From positions 1 to 64,000 of the forward strand of contig JAEEIL010000010.1 in the NCBI GenBank assembly GCA_016281355.1: DNA of 64,000 nucleotides. The letters run 5' to 3'. Positions 49,577-58,362 of the stretch are shown here, piece by piece. This DNA is from Elusimicrobiaceae bacterium. Lineage in GTDB: Bacteria; Elusimicrobiota; Elusimicrobia; Elusimicrobiales; Elusimicrobiaceae. The notes below the pieces were generated by a model that made no database searches, was not told the DNA's origin, and saw nothing but the letters and a program-made list of their open reading frames with translations. The translations under genes and the position numbers were made by a program. Numbering within the stretch: the stretch's first letter is position 1; each line of letters starts with the position of its first letter.

Positions 49577-49936
49577 ATGCAATATTTAGCGTTAAGATGG
49601 TTTACTTTAAGCCATTTTGAAAAAGATAAATTTAAACTTTTTCATTCTTTAGAAAGGGCTTTAAAAAATGCCAACACAAAAAATGCAAATTTATGTTGGT
49701 ATATCCAAACAGAAAATTATCTAAAAAAAGAATTTAAAAAAATAAAAATGAATAATGCTCATTTACAAAAATTACAAAACTTTAACATTAATTTACAAAA
49801 ATTTTTAAACCAACATAAAATAAATAACAGGTTATTTTTAGAAAACATAGATTTTATGCAACAGTGTGACTGTATTATCTACCACCACGCCCATGCCAAT
49901 AAAAACACTTCCGATATATTTACTTCCTTACCCTAA
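49577..49936 (+). CDS. Small protein of the repressor locus, unknown function
   Basis: The 119-residue protein runs from the ATG at 49577 (MQYLALRW), 2 bases after the preceding stop. An alternative ATG at 49547 would overlap the first gene by 28 bases; neither has a clear ribosome site. It is very rich in Asn, Lys and Phe, mainly helical, with Cys near the end (QQCDCIIYHHAHA). No family is recognised. It is likely co-expressed with the 49263 gene. A terminator follows at 49985. Confidence 0.5.
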   Translation: MQYLALRWFTLSHFEKDKFKLFHSLERALKNANTKNANLCWYIQTENYLKKEFKKIKMNNAHLQKLQNFNINLQKFLNQHKINNRLFLENIDFMQQCDCIIYHHAHANKNTSDIFTSLP

Positions 49937-49984
49937 ACACCCACAAGGCAGTCCTCCTTAACTGCCTAACCCCAAAGCCACACG

Positions 49985-50017
49985 AGCGCCAAGTAACTTT
50001 TCCTACTTGGCGCTTTT
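49985..50017 (+). terminator. Rho-independent terminator
   Basis: An 11-bp stem (AGCGCCAAGTA at 49985-49995 with 50004-50014) closes an 8-base loop and is followed by T run. It ends the repressor-locus transcript. A smaller hairpin (GGCAGT/ACTGCC) precedes it near 49953. Confidence 0.88.
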
Positions 50018-50035
50018 ACTCTTAAATGATATAAT
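50007..50035 (+). promoter_or_regulatory. Promoter of the TPR gene, possibly leaderless
   Basis: TTGGCG (50007-50012), 17 bases and TATAAT (50030-50035) lie so close to the ATG at 50043 that transcription would start at or next to the start codon. No ribosome site is present. The -35 box lies within the right arm of the preceding terminator. Confidence 0.6.
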
Positions 50036-50042
50036 TTAATGT

Positions 50043-51824
50043 ATGAAGAAAGGGTTGGCTTTAACTCTAATTTTTCTTTTGACCGCACAAAGTTTTGCGG
50101 CCTTACCGCGTTTTTTGGGTGGGTCCGGCTTCGGTATCAATGGGGCCAAAGCAAACTTTGACGGCAATTATCCTACTTATTGGGATTCTTTAATGAAAGA
50201 TCAAAGCAGGGAAAACCTCCGCCAAGGACTTGGAGATTTAGCTGCCGCGCGCTACAAAGAAGCATCCCAAATATTTGCAAAAGCCGTCGTAAAAAATCCG
50301 GATGAACCTTACACACATATTTTTTTGGGTATTTCACTTTATTGGCAAGGGCAGGTGCAACCGGCAATCGCAGAATATTTAAGCGCTTTAAAACTGGATA
50401 AAAAAAATCCGGAAGCACACCAATTACTAGGTATTGCTTACGCATGGCAAGGTAAAATTAAAGATGCTCTTGATTGTTTTAAAAAAGCTTTAAAATATGC
50501 TCCAAACAGGCCGGATACACATATGAATTTGGGTTCAACATATGCGGCTTTAGGGAATTATGACGAAGCCCTTTATCACTTCCGTACCGCTACAGATTTA
50601 GATAAAAGAAATCCGCTTTATTTCCATCAGCTTGGCTCTTTGCTTGAAATTTTAGGGCGTGATAATAATGCCAAGGAATCTTTTAAACAAGCCCTTACAC
50701 TTTACCCACATTATGAAGAGGCTTTGCTCGCTCTGGCTGTTTTGGAGGAAAAACTCGGCAACAAAAATAATGCAAAAATAAATTACAAAAAAGCGCTTCG
50801 TTTAAAACCCGGTGACAGTATTGCCCGTGCGCGCTATATCAATTTACTTTTGGAAGATGATGAAATTAAAGATTCTTTATCCTTATTTGCGCAAGGTTTT
50901 TTAATCTCCCCCCTAGAAGACGGCGGGCTTGCTTTATCTTTAACTTACAGTGGTTCTGAAAGTCAAAATAAAACGAAAAATCAAAAACAAAAGAACAATA
51001 ACAAAGATTCTCAAACTTTACCGCAACAATTTAAGAACCCGCAACTTGAAAGTTTTAAGAAACGTCTTAAAAAAGTTCCTTCGTCAAAACAAATAAATAT
51101 TGAGGTTGAAGTTGCACTTGAACCGAAACAAAAACCGGGAAATTTAAAAGCAAACACAAATAAAGAAGGTAAAAAGAGTGCGTTTGCCAATGCCGTGCTT
51201 GAGCAGGAAAAAGCTTTAAGTACAACCACTTTTGAGCGTAGTTTTATTTTAGTTTCTTCAGATGAAGAAACCCGTATAAATCAGCTTGAAAACATCTTTA
51301 GCGGTTTAAATAATGTTTTGCAAAGTGCCGGCCAAGATTACCAAGTAAAAATGGCTTTAAAAGCACAAACACCAACACAAGACCCCACCACTCTACAACA
51401 AGCGGAAACAGGGCCATCAAGCATTTCCACCATGCGAAATAATTCAAAAGCAGGTTATAATCCTTACATGGTCGGAAATGATATGGGCCTTTGGGTTGCA
51501 GGTAAAGGCTGGATAAGGTTTATGGAAGATATTTTACCGACAGCAAATGCCCGTTTCGAGTCAGATCAAACTTTTGAAAATTCACTTTTGCTTGCCTTAA
51601 TATATTTAACCTTAGGCCAAGGGCAAGAGGCAATAAAAATACTTGAAACCACTCAAACAAAAGCACAAAGCGCACAAGAAAAGGCCCTTGCAAACTTAGC
51701 GCAAGGCACTGCTTTTGTTGTGATGGGTGATGAAACTAGTGCAAAACAATTCTATACTCTGGCTTTGAAAGAAAACCCGGAAAATAAAATTATAAAAAGC
51801 AATATTGAAATTCTTGAGGATTAA
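50043..51824 (+). CDS. Secreted TPR-repeat protein
   Basis: The 593-residue protein has a signal peptide (cut near SFA-AL). About six tetratricopeptide repeats at about 55-280 (for example AEYLSALKLDKKNPEAHQLL, DALDCFKKALKYAPNRP) are followed by a Lys/Gln/Asn-rich linker (about 305-400) and a C-terminal part with one or two more TPRs. It is probably a periplasmic scaffold for a protein complex. It is followed 2 bases later by rsmA. No partner is evident in the window. Confidence 0.82.
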   Translation: MKKGLALTLIFLLTAQSFAALPRFLGGSGFGINGAKANFDGNYPTYWDSLMKDQSRENLRQGLGDLAAARYKEASQIFAKAVVKNPDEPYTHIFLGISLYWQGQVQPAIAEYLSALKLDKKNPEAHQLLGIAYAWQGKIKDALDCFKKALKYAPNRPDTHMNLGSTYAALGNYDEALYHFRTATDLDKRNPLYFHQLGSLLEILGRDNNAKESFKQALTLYPHYEEALLALAVLEEKLGNKNNAKINYKKALRLKPGDSIARARYINLLLEDDEIKDSLSLFAQGFLISPLEDGGLALSLTYSGSESQNKTKNQKQKNNNKDSQTLPQQFKNPQLESFKKRLKKVPSSKQINIEVEVALEPKQKPGNLKANTNKEGKKSAFANAVLEQEKALSTTTFERSFILVSSDEETRINQLENIFSGLNNVLQSAGQDYQVKMALKAQTPTQDPTTLQQAETGPSSISTMRNNSKAGYNPYMVGNDMGLWVAGKGWIRFMEDILPTANARFESDQTFENSLLLALIYLTLGQGQEAIKILETTQTKAQSAQEKALANLAQGTAFVVMGDETSAKQFYTLALKENPENKIIKSNIEILED

Positions 51825-51826
51825 TT

Positions 51827-52618
51827 ATGCAAAAATACGGCCAGCATTTTTTAGTAAATAAAGGAATAATAAATAAAATAGTTGATACCGCCATTGATAA
51901 TTTAGACGGCACTTTGGTGGAAATCGGCCCCGGCCAAGGTGCGCTGACAATTCCTTTAATTGAAAAAGGCATAACAAATTTTACCGTTATAGAAATTGAT
52001 CCTTTAATGACGGAAAAATTACAAGATACCTTACCGGATTGGGCAAAAGTAAACGTGATTCAGGATAATTTTGTTACCATGGATTTAGGTTTCTTGGCAA
52101 AAGAAAAGAGATTAAATTTTATCAGCAATTTGCCTTATATTGACGCAGCACAAATTTTATTAAAAGTACTTGAACTTGATAATTTTGCATCGGCAGTTTT
52201 TATGTTTCAGCGCGAACAAGCCCAAAAACTTTACGCTTTACCGGAAGGTAAACATTACGGGGCTTTGAGTGTTCTATTTCAAGCACTTGCACAATGTAGG
52301 CCTGTTTGCCGCGTAAGCCCGGGCAGTTTTAACCCACCGCCGAAGGTGGAAAGTGAAGTCTTATTTATAACACCGCGCTCTCAAAAGTTTTTCGCAAATG
52401 AAATGCACTATCAGAACTTTAAAGAAACGGTTAAAACCGCGTTTTCCTACCGTAGGAAAACCGTCCTTAATGCTTTAGTAGAAAAGTATAAAAAAGATAA
52501 AACCGCACTTGCAAAAATTTTGGTAAGTTCAGGTTTAAAAGTATCTTCAAGGGCAGAAGAAGTGCCGGCAAAGAATTATGCTTTGCTTGCCAAAAATCTC
52601 GAGGGTTTTATTTTTTAG
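51827..52618 (+). CDS. rsmA: 16S rRNA dimethyladenosine transferase RsmA/KsgA
   Basis: This 263-residue SAM-dependent enzyme dimethylates A1518 and A1519 of 16S rRNA. Motifs are GQHFLVNKGI, VEIGPGQGALT, VIEIDP and the catalytic NLPY (ISNLPYIDAAQIL), plus FNPPPKVESEV. It has normal length and is 2 bases after the TPR gene and 7 bases before nadB. Confidence 0.95.
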   Translation: MQKYGQHFLVNKGIINKIVDTAIDNLDGTLVEIGPGQGALTIPLIEKGITNFTVIEIDPLMTEKLQDTLPDWAKVNVIQDNFVTMDLGFLAKEKRLNFISNLPYIDAAQILLKVLELDNFASAVFMFQREQAQKLYALPEGKHYGALSVLFQALAQCRPVCRVSPGSFNPPPKVESEVLFITPRSQKFFANEMHYQNFKETVKTAFSYRRKTVLNALVEKYKKDKTALAKILVSSGLKVSSRAEEVPAKNYALLAKNLEGFIF

Positions 52619-52625
52619 GAGAATT

Positions 52626-54173
52626 ATGAAAACAATAAAAACAGATGTTTTAATTATCGGTAGTGGTATTGCCGGTTCGCTTTACGCCTATATTTTAGGT
52701 ACGGCAGGATTTAAATGCACCTTAATTTCAGCAGAAACCTTAAAAGATTGTGACAGCGCATTAGCCCAAGGCGGTATAATTTACGAAGATAAACCCGATT
52801 TTAATTTACTCCTAAAAGATATTCAGCGTGCAGGTTGCGGTGTGTGTAATGAAGAGGCAGTTTTGACCGCCTGCCGCGAAGGTTTTAAAGTTATTGAAAA
52901 ATATTTTATTAAAACTTTTAAAACAGATTTCAATAAAACCCCGGACGGTAAATTTGCTTTAACTAAAGAGGCCGCCCACTCAAAACGTCGCATTTTATAC
53001 AGTAAAGATGCAACGGGCAAGGCCTTAATTAATTCTTTGCAAAGCGCATTAAAAAAATTAAAAAACGTTAAAATTATTGAGCAGGCCTCGGCGATCGACC
53101 TTTTAACTTTATCGCATAATTCACAAAACCCGCAAGATTTATACAAACCATTAACTTGTTTCGGTGCATATATTTTAGATAATAAAACCAAAAATGTTTT
53201 TGCGGTAGTTGCCAAAAAAACCGTGCTTGCGACAGGCGGGCTTGGGCAAATTTTTAAGTACACGACAAATATTGATACACTTTACGGCAGCGGTATTGCG
53301 ATGGCTTACCGCATCGGCGCACGCGTTATCAATATGGAATACACTCAATTCCACCCTACGGTTTTTGCATTAGGTAACAGAAACGCTTTGATTTCAGAGG
53401 CAGTCCGCGGCGAGGGTGCAGTTTTAATAAATAAATTCGGCAAACCGTTTATGCAAAATTATCATAAATTAAAAGACCTTGCCCCACGTGATATCGTAGC
53501 ACGCGCCATTGAACACGAACGATTAAAAACAAAAAGCGATTGCGTTTATCTTTCTTTAAAATCAATGACGCCGAAATTTATTAAAAACCGCTTTCCTAAC
53601 ATTTATAAAACTTGTTTAAACAGCGGTGTTGATATTACCAAACAACCGATACCTGTAATGCCTGCCATGCATTATTTTTGCGGTGGTATTTTTACAGATT
53701 TAGACGGCCGCACAAATATTTTAAACCTTAACGCTATCGGTGAATGTGCCTGTACGGGCTTTCACGGCGCAAACCGCCTTGCCAGCACTTCTCTGCTTGA
53801 AGCGGTTGCCTTTTCCGCACTTTGCGCGGAGGCTGATATTAAAGAACTTAAAACCAAAAAGTTTTATTTGCCTGCCCCTAAACCTTGGCGCATGGCAACA
53901 AAAGACCCTGATATAAATTTAATTTTACAGGATATTTCCGTTATAAAAAATACAATGTGGAATTATGTGGGTTTAATACGCAGTAAAGACCGTTTAACGC
54001 GCGCGGAAAAGATTTTAAGACATTTAAAAAATGAAATTGATGTCTTTTACAAGGGCTGTAAATTAACCCCAGAACTTTTGCATTTACGCGACGGTGCACA
54101 AACCGCATTACTCGTAACTTACGGTGCCTTAAAAAACAAACACAGTTTAGGCACGCATTATAGGGAGGACTAA
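52626..54173 (+). CDS. nadB: L-aspartate oxidase
   Basis: The 515-residue flavoprotein oxidises aspartate to iminoaspartate for quinolinate synthase. It has FAD-binding VLIIGSGIAGSLYAY at the N-terminus, SALAQGGI, the substrate loop ISEAVRGEGA, MPAMHYFCGGI and FHGANRLASTSLLEA. The start at 52626 after AGGAGA is preferred; a longer frame begins within rsmA. Together with nadA and nadC it completes the pathway from aspartate. Confidence 0.93.
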   Translation: MKTIKTDVLIIGSGIAGSLYAYILGTAGFKCTLISAETLKDCDSALAQGGIIYEDKPDFNLLLKDIQRAGCGVCNEEAVLTACREGFKVIEKYFIKTFKTDFNKTPDGKFALTKEAAHSKRRILYSKDATGKALINSLQSALKKLKNVKIIEQASAIDLLTLSHNSQNPQDLYKPLTCFGAYILDNKTKNVFAVVAKKTVLATGGLGQIFKYTTNIDTLYGSGIAMAYRIGARVINMEYTQFHPTVFALGNRNALISEAVRGEGAVLINKFGKPFMQNYHKLKDLAPRDIVARAIEHERLKTKSDCVYLSLKSMTPKFIKNRFPNIYKTCLNSGVDITKQPIPVMPAMHYFCGGIFTDLDGRTNILNLNAIGECACTGFHGANRLASTSLLEAVAFSALCAEADIKELKTKKFYLPAPKPWRMATKDPDINLILQDISVIKNTMWNYVGLIRSKDRLTRAEKILRHLKNEIDVFYKGCKLTPELLHLRDGAQTALLVTYGALKNKHSLGTHYRED

Positions 54174-54174
54174 T

Positions 54175-54657
54175 ATGACAAAATTATCGGAACACGAAAA
54201 GTTTTTGGAAATGGCAATAAAATTAGCGACAAAAAGCGCAAAAAGCGGCAAAGGCGGCCCTTTCGGTGCGGTTATTGTTAAAAACGGAAAAGTTCTTGCA
54301 AAAGCGCATAATACCGTTACAACTTCAACTGATCCGACCGCGCATGCGGAAGTCAATGCCATACGCAAAGCATGCAAAAAATTGAAGGACTTTCAGTTAA
54401 AGGGTTGCACAATTTATGCAAGCGCAGAGCCATGCCCGATGTGCCTTGGCGCAATTTATTGGGCGCGCCCGAAAGCCTTATTTTATGCGGCGGAAAAGCA
54501 AATTGCCGCACGCGCCGGCTTTGACGACAGTTTTATTTACAAAGAAATTGCCTTACCCCAAAATAAGCGCAAAATTAAGACGCATCATTTGGCTTTAAAA
54601 GACGCATCTTTACCGTTCAAAACCTGGGTTAACAAAAAAGATAAGATTGAATATTAA
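54175..54657 (+). CDS. Nucleoside/guanine deaminase (cytidine deaminase fold)
   Basis: The 160-residue zinc deaminase has HAEVNAI (His ligand and catalytic Glu) and PCPMCLGAIYWARP (two Cys ligands). The IYWAR segment and overall length resemble guanine deaminase of the GuaD type more than tRNA adenosine deaminase TadA. A tadA role cannot be excluded. It starts 1 base after nadB with GGAGG upstream. Confidence 0.85.
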   Translation: MTKLSEHEKFLEMAIKLATKSAKSGKGGPFGAVIVKNGKVLAKAHNTVTTSTDPTAHAEVNAIRKACKKLKDFQLKGCTIYASAEPCPMCLGAIYWARPKALFYAAEKQIAARAGFDDSFIYKEIALPQNKRKIKTHHLALKDASLPFKTWVNKKDKIEY

Positions 54658-54719
54658 AACTATTATTTCCCTTGACATTTACAGTAATAAATTCTATTCT
54701 TTAATTAGAAGGAGCATTT

Positions 54720-55037
54720 ATGGAATTACATTTAAACGATTCAAACTTTGACCAAGAAGTTTTAAAATATTCAGGTGTCGCCTTGGTAGATTTTTGGGCA
54801 CCTTGGTGCGGACCATGCAGAATGCTTGGGCCCGTCATTGAAGAAATCGCTAAAGAATATGAAGGCAAAGCAAAAATTTGCAAAATAAATACAGATGAAG
54901 CACCGGAACAAAGCGGGAAATTTCAAATTTCCTCTATTCCGACTGTAATTATCTTTAAAAACGGCACGCCGGAAGTTACTTTAAACGGCTTGCAAAGCAA
55001 AGAAGAAATCAAAAAACAACTTGACGCGTTGCTCTAA
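54720..55037 (+). CDS. trxA: Thioredoxin
   Basis: The 105-residue thioredoxin has the redox site WAPWCGPCRM, the buried Asp (VDFWAP), the cis-Pro segment SSIPTVIIF and a normal length. AAGGAG precedes the ATG, and TATTCT lies about 25 bases upstream as a weak -10. A possible TTGACA at 54672 with 17-18 bp spacing to it makes a likely own promoter. Confidence 0.95.
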   Translation: MELHLNDSNFDQEVLKYSGVALVDFWAPWCGPCRMLGPVIEEIAKEYEGKAKICKINTDEAPEQSGKFQISSIPTVIIFKNGTPEVTLNGLQSKEEIKKQLDALL

Positions 55038-55138
55038 TTATTTGTAATATATTCTTATCAATAGCCCGCTCAATAGGGCGGGCAACTTTTCCAAAATTCG
55101 GGGTTTCCTAAAAATTTTAGCAGTTTTTTTAAAGGCCT

Positions 55139-57769
55139 ATGCCAGATAAAAAATTCTTTATTATTGACGCACACGGTATTTTACACAGGAACTATCACGC
55201 CCTGCCGCCTCTGACTTCAGCAAGAGGTGAGGAAGTAGGCGCATTGTATGGTTTTGTAAATTGGCTACTGAAATTCCTGGAAAATAAAAAACCGACACAT
55301 ATTGCCGTCTGCTTTGATTCAAAAGGCCCCACTTTCAGACACGAAATTTTTAAAGACTACAAAGCAAACCGTCCGCCGACGGATGAAGCGCTTGTAAACC
55401 AACTTAAAATTGCGCGTGATGTTTGTACCGCTCTTGGACTTAAAGTTATTGCCCTTCAAGGTGCGGAGGCTGATGACCTTATGGCAAGTTGCGCCAAAAT
55501 TGCCGGCAAAGATAATATTGATACAATAATTATTACAAGCGATAAAGATATTTATCAAATTGTAGGCGAGCATGTTAAACTTTGGTCAGGCTCCCCGCAA
55601 GACGATTACCGCGATGATAGCGTTTGTCAAAACAAGTTCGGCGTACCATGCAAATATATGGCTGATTATTTGGCACTTTTGGGGGACAGTTCGGATAATG
55701 TGCCGGGTGTGGAAGGTATTGGCGCAAAAAGTGCGCAAACTTTGGTAAATGCCTTCGGTAGTGTGGAAGATATTATTAAAGCTGCAAAAGAAAATAACCC
55801 AGATTTAAAAGACGCACTAAAAAAGAAAATTTTAAAAGGTGAGGAATCTGCCAAACTTTCAAAACAACTTATTTTACTTAAAGATAATTTGCTTGATTTA
55901 CAGTTTGACGATTTTAAAGTCTCCCCCCCGAATTTAGACGATGTTAAAACTTTTGCAGAACGTTTTGAATTTAAAAATTTAAATAATTTTTTAAAAGACT
56001 TACAAAAACAACAGGCGCAAAAACCGCAGGCAGAACTTTTTGAACAGGGTGAATTATTTGATTTTAATGAAGCCACTCCCAAAAAACAAGATACAGTTTT
56101 ACCAAAACCGCAAGATTTTAAAACAATTTTAAATAAAGCGCGCGGTGCTTTTGAAATCTTTATTTACGCAGAAGATGAAAGTTTAATGCTTGCTCTAAAT
56201 GCAAATGATTTCAGTTTTAAAAAAGTACAAGATATTACACCTGAAGAAAAAGAAATTTTAACCCAAATAGTACAAGATAAACAAACCCTAAAACTTGCAC
56301 ACGATTTAAAATATACTTTGCGCACTCTAAATATTACACCTAAGAAACAAACATACCTAAATGTTTTTGACTTTGAACTTGCCGCTTATTGTTTAGATCC
56401 TGCACAAGATTTCAGTTTAAACACTTTACTTGCTAAAAGTTTAAAAACAACTATTAACCCCGACGTCGAACTAAATGAAAAATTTGCCTTATATACGCAA
56501 AACATCTTTAATTTAAAAAAGCATTTTGAAAATATTTTAAACACAAGCGCACAAGCAAAAGTGTTTAAAGAAATTGAAACACCTCTTGAAAGCGTTTTGC
56601 TTGCCATGGAAGCGGATGGCATTGAAATAGACATTACCTGGCTTAAAACTTTGGCTTTGCTTTTATCTTCTGAAATGGAAACAACGCAAAAGGAAATTGA
56701 TAAACTCGTAGGTGGGCAAGTAAACATAAATTCCCCAAAACAACTTGGTGTGCTTTTGTTTGAAAAATTAAAACTGCCGGTACTTCGCAAAACAAAAACC
56801 GGTTATTCTACCGATGAAGAAACTTTAGAAGGTCTTAAAAAATTCCACCCAGTTTGCGAATTGATTTTAAAATACCGTGAGGCCGCCAAACTAAAAGCAA
56901 CTTATGTTGATTCTTTGCTTGTTTTAGCAGATAATAACCGCCGCGTACATACAAATTTTAATCAAACAGGAACGGTAACAGGCCGCCTTTCAAGTTTTAA
57001 CCCCAATTTGCAAAATATACCGGCACGCTCCGAAAAGGGCCGCTTAATACGCCAGGCATTTTGCGCAGGTGAAGGTAAAGTTTTGCTTTCACTTGACTAT
57101 TCCCAAATTGATTTACGTGTGCTTGCACATGTATCTCAAGACGAAACTCTAATTCATGCTTTTAAGAGCGCTGATGATATTCACACACGCACTGCATCAG
57201 AAGTTTTTAATAAACCGATTGCCGAAGTAACAAAAGAGGACCGCGCCCATGCAAAGGGAATAAACTTTGGTATAGTTTACGGGCAAGGGCCTTTGGCTTT
57301 ATCACAATCACTTGGTATAACCATGACGCAAGCCAAAGATTATATTGACAGCTATTTTGCACGTTATGACACCGTTAAATCTTGGATAAATAAAACCGTT
57401 GCCGAAGCACGCAAAAATGGTTTTGTAACCACAATGCTTGGACATATTAGGTATATACCGGAGTTCCAAGATTCAAACCCTCGCATGGTAAGTTTTGCCT
57501 CCCGTGCAGCGGTAAATACCGTAGTGCAGGGCGGATCTTCAGACATTATTAAAAAAGCAATGCTTGATATATATAAAGAATTGCCGGAAGACGTAAATTT
57601 GCTTTTGCAAATTCATGATGAACTTGTTTTTGAACTTCCGGAAGAAAAATTAAAAACTTTTTCCGTATGGGCAATAGCAAAAATGGAAAATGCTTTGCCT
57701 TTAAGAGTACCATTACTCGCCAAAGCTAAAGCCGGGAAAAATTTAAATAATATGGGGCCTGTTTTGTGA
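55139..57769 (+). CDS. polA: DNA polymerase I
   Basis: This 876-residue enzyme has an N-terminal 5' nuclease domain (1-290; QGAEADDLMAS, ITSDKDIYQIV). The 3'-5' exonuclease domain (about 320-480) has lost catalytic acidic residues: IFIYAEDES and AHDLKYTLRTL lack the usual DxE and NxxxD patterns. The polymerase domain is intact, with DYSQIDLRVLAH, KGINFGIVYG and QIHDELVFE. It acts in repair and Okazaki processing, probably without proofreading. AAAGG precedes the ATG. Confidence 0.95.
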   Translation: MPDKKFFIIDAHGILHRNYHALPPLTSARGEEVGALYGFVNWLLKFLENKKPTHIAVCFDSKGPTFRHEIFKDYKANRPPTDEALVNQLKIARDVCTALGLKVIALQGAEADDLMASCAKIAGKDNIDTIIITSDKDIYQIVGEHVKLWSGSPQDDYRDDSVCQNKFGVPCKYMADYLALLGDSSDNVPGVEGIGAKSAQTLVNAFGSVEDIIKAAKENNPDLKDALKKKILKGEESAKLSKQLILLKDNLLDLQFDDFKVSPPNLDDVKTFAERFEFKNLNNFLKDLQKQQAQKPQAELFEQGELFDFNEATPKKQDTVLPKPQDFKTILNKARGAFEIFIYAEDESLMLALNANDFSFKKVQDITPEEKEILTQIVQDKQTLKLAHDLKYTLRTLNITPKKQTYLNVFDFELAAYCLDPAQDFSLNTLLAKSLKTTINPDVELNEKFALYTQNIFNLKKHFENILNTSAQAKVFKEIETPLESVLLAMEADGIEIDITWLKTLALLLSSEMETTQKEIDKLVGGQVNINSPKQLGVLLFEKLKLPVLRKTKTGYSTDEETLEGLKKFHPVCELILKYREAAKLKATYVDSLLVLADNNRRVHTNFNQTGTVTGRLSSFNPNLQNIPARSEKGRLIRQAFCAGEGKVLLSLDYSQIDLRVLAHVSQDETLIHAFKSADDIHTRTASEVFNKPIAEVTKEDRAHAKGINFGIVYGQGPLALSQSLGITMTQAKDYIDSYFARYDTVKSWINKTVAEARKNGFVTTMLGHIRYIPEFQDSNPRMVSFASRAAVNTVVQGGSSDIIKKAMLDIYKELPEDVNLLLQIHDELVFELPEEKLKTFSVWAIAKMENALPLRVPLLAKAKAGKNLNNMGPVL

Positions 57770-58347
57770 AAAATGTTTTAGATTTCCGTCAAGAAGGTAA
57801 AATAGTTATTGCTTTAAGCGGCTGCATAGCAAGCGGTAAAACTGCTGTTTTGGAAGAATTTGCTGCACTCGGTGCAGAAACAATTTGCGCCGATACTTTG
57901 GCCGCAAAATACCGTAAAACTTTGAAAGATAAATTAAAAGCAGCCTTTGGTACTGACGATAAAGAAAAATTGACGCAACTTGTTTTTAAAGATGCGCAAA
58001 AATTAAAAGAACTTGAAAATATGCTCCACCCTTTAGTTTTAAAAGAAGCAGGGGAAATAATCAAAAACTCTTCTAAGAAAATTATAATTTTTGCAATTCC
58101 TTTGCTTTTTGAAAAGGGTTTAGAAGGCGGTTTTGATTTAACGATTTGTGTTTACACTTCCCGTCAAAAACGTCTTAAAAGGGCACTTTCGCGCGGGACA
58201 AGCGAGTTCTATTTTGAACGGTGCGAGGAAACCCAACTGCCGATGGTAACAAAGGCAGAACGTGCCGATATAATAATTTTTAATGAAGGAACACGTAGTG
58301 ATTTAAGAAGTAAAATCACTCGTTTATATGAAACTTTAAAAAAATAA
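57766..58347 (+). CDS. coaE: Dephospho-CoA kinase
   Basis: The 193-residue kinase performs the last step of CoA synthesis. It has the P-loop GCIASGKTAV, the ADTLA substrate segment (usually DAD) and the lid TSRQKRLKRALSRG. It starts with GTG overlapping the polA stop (GTGA). It is slightly shorter than the typical 200 residues, and the P-loop has Cys-Ile where Leu-Thr/Gly is common, but the pattern is intact. Confidence 0.9.
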   Translation: MKNVLDFRQEGKIVIALSGCIASGKTAVLEEFAALGAETICADTLAAKYRKTLKDKLKAAFGTDDKEKLTQLVFKDAQKLKELENMLHPLVLKEAGEIIKNSSKKIIIFAIPLLFEKGLEGGFDLTICVYTSRQKRLKRALSRGTSEFYFERCEETQLPMVTKAERADIIIFNEGTRSDLRSKITRLYETLKK

Positions 58348-58362
58348 TAATGAGGATAACTT

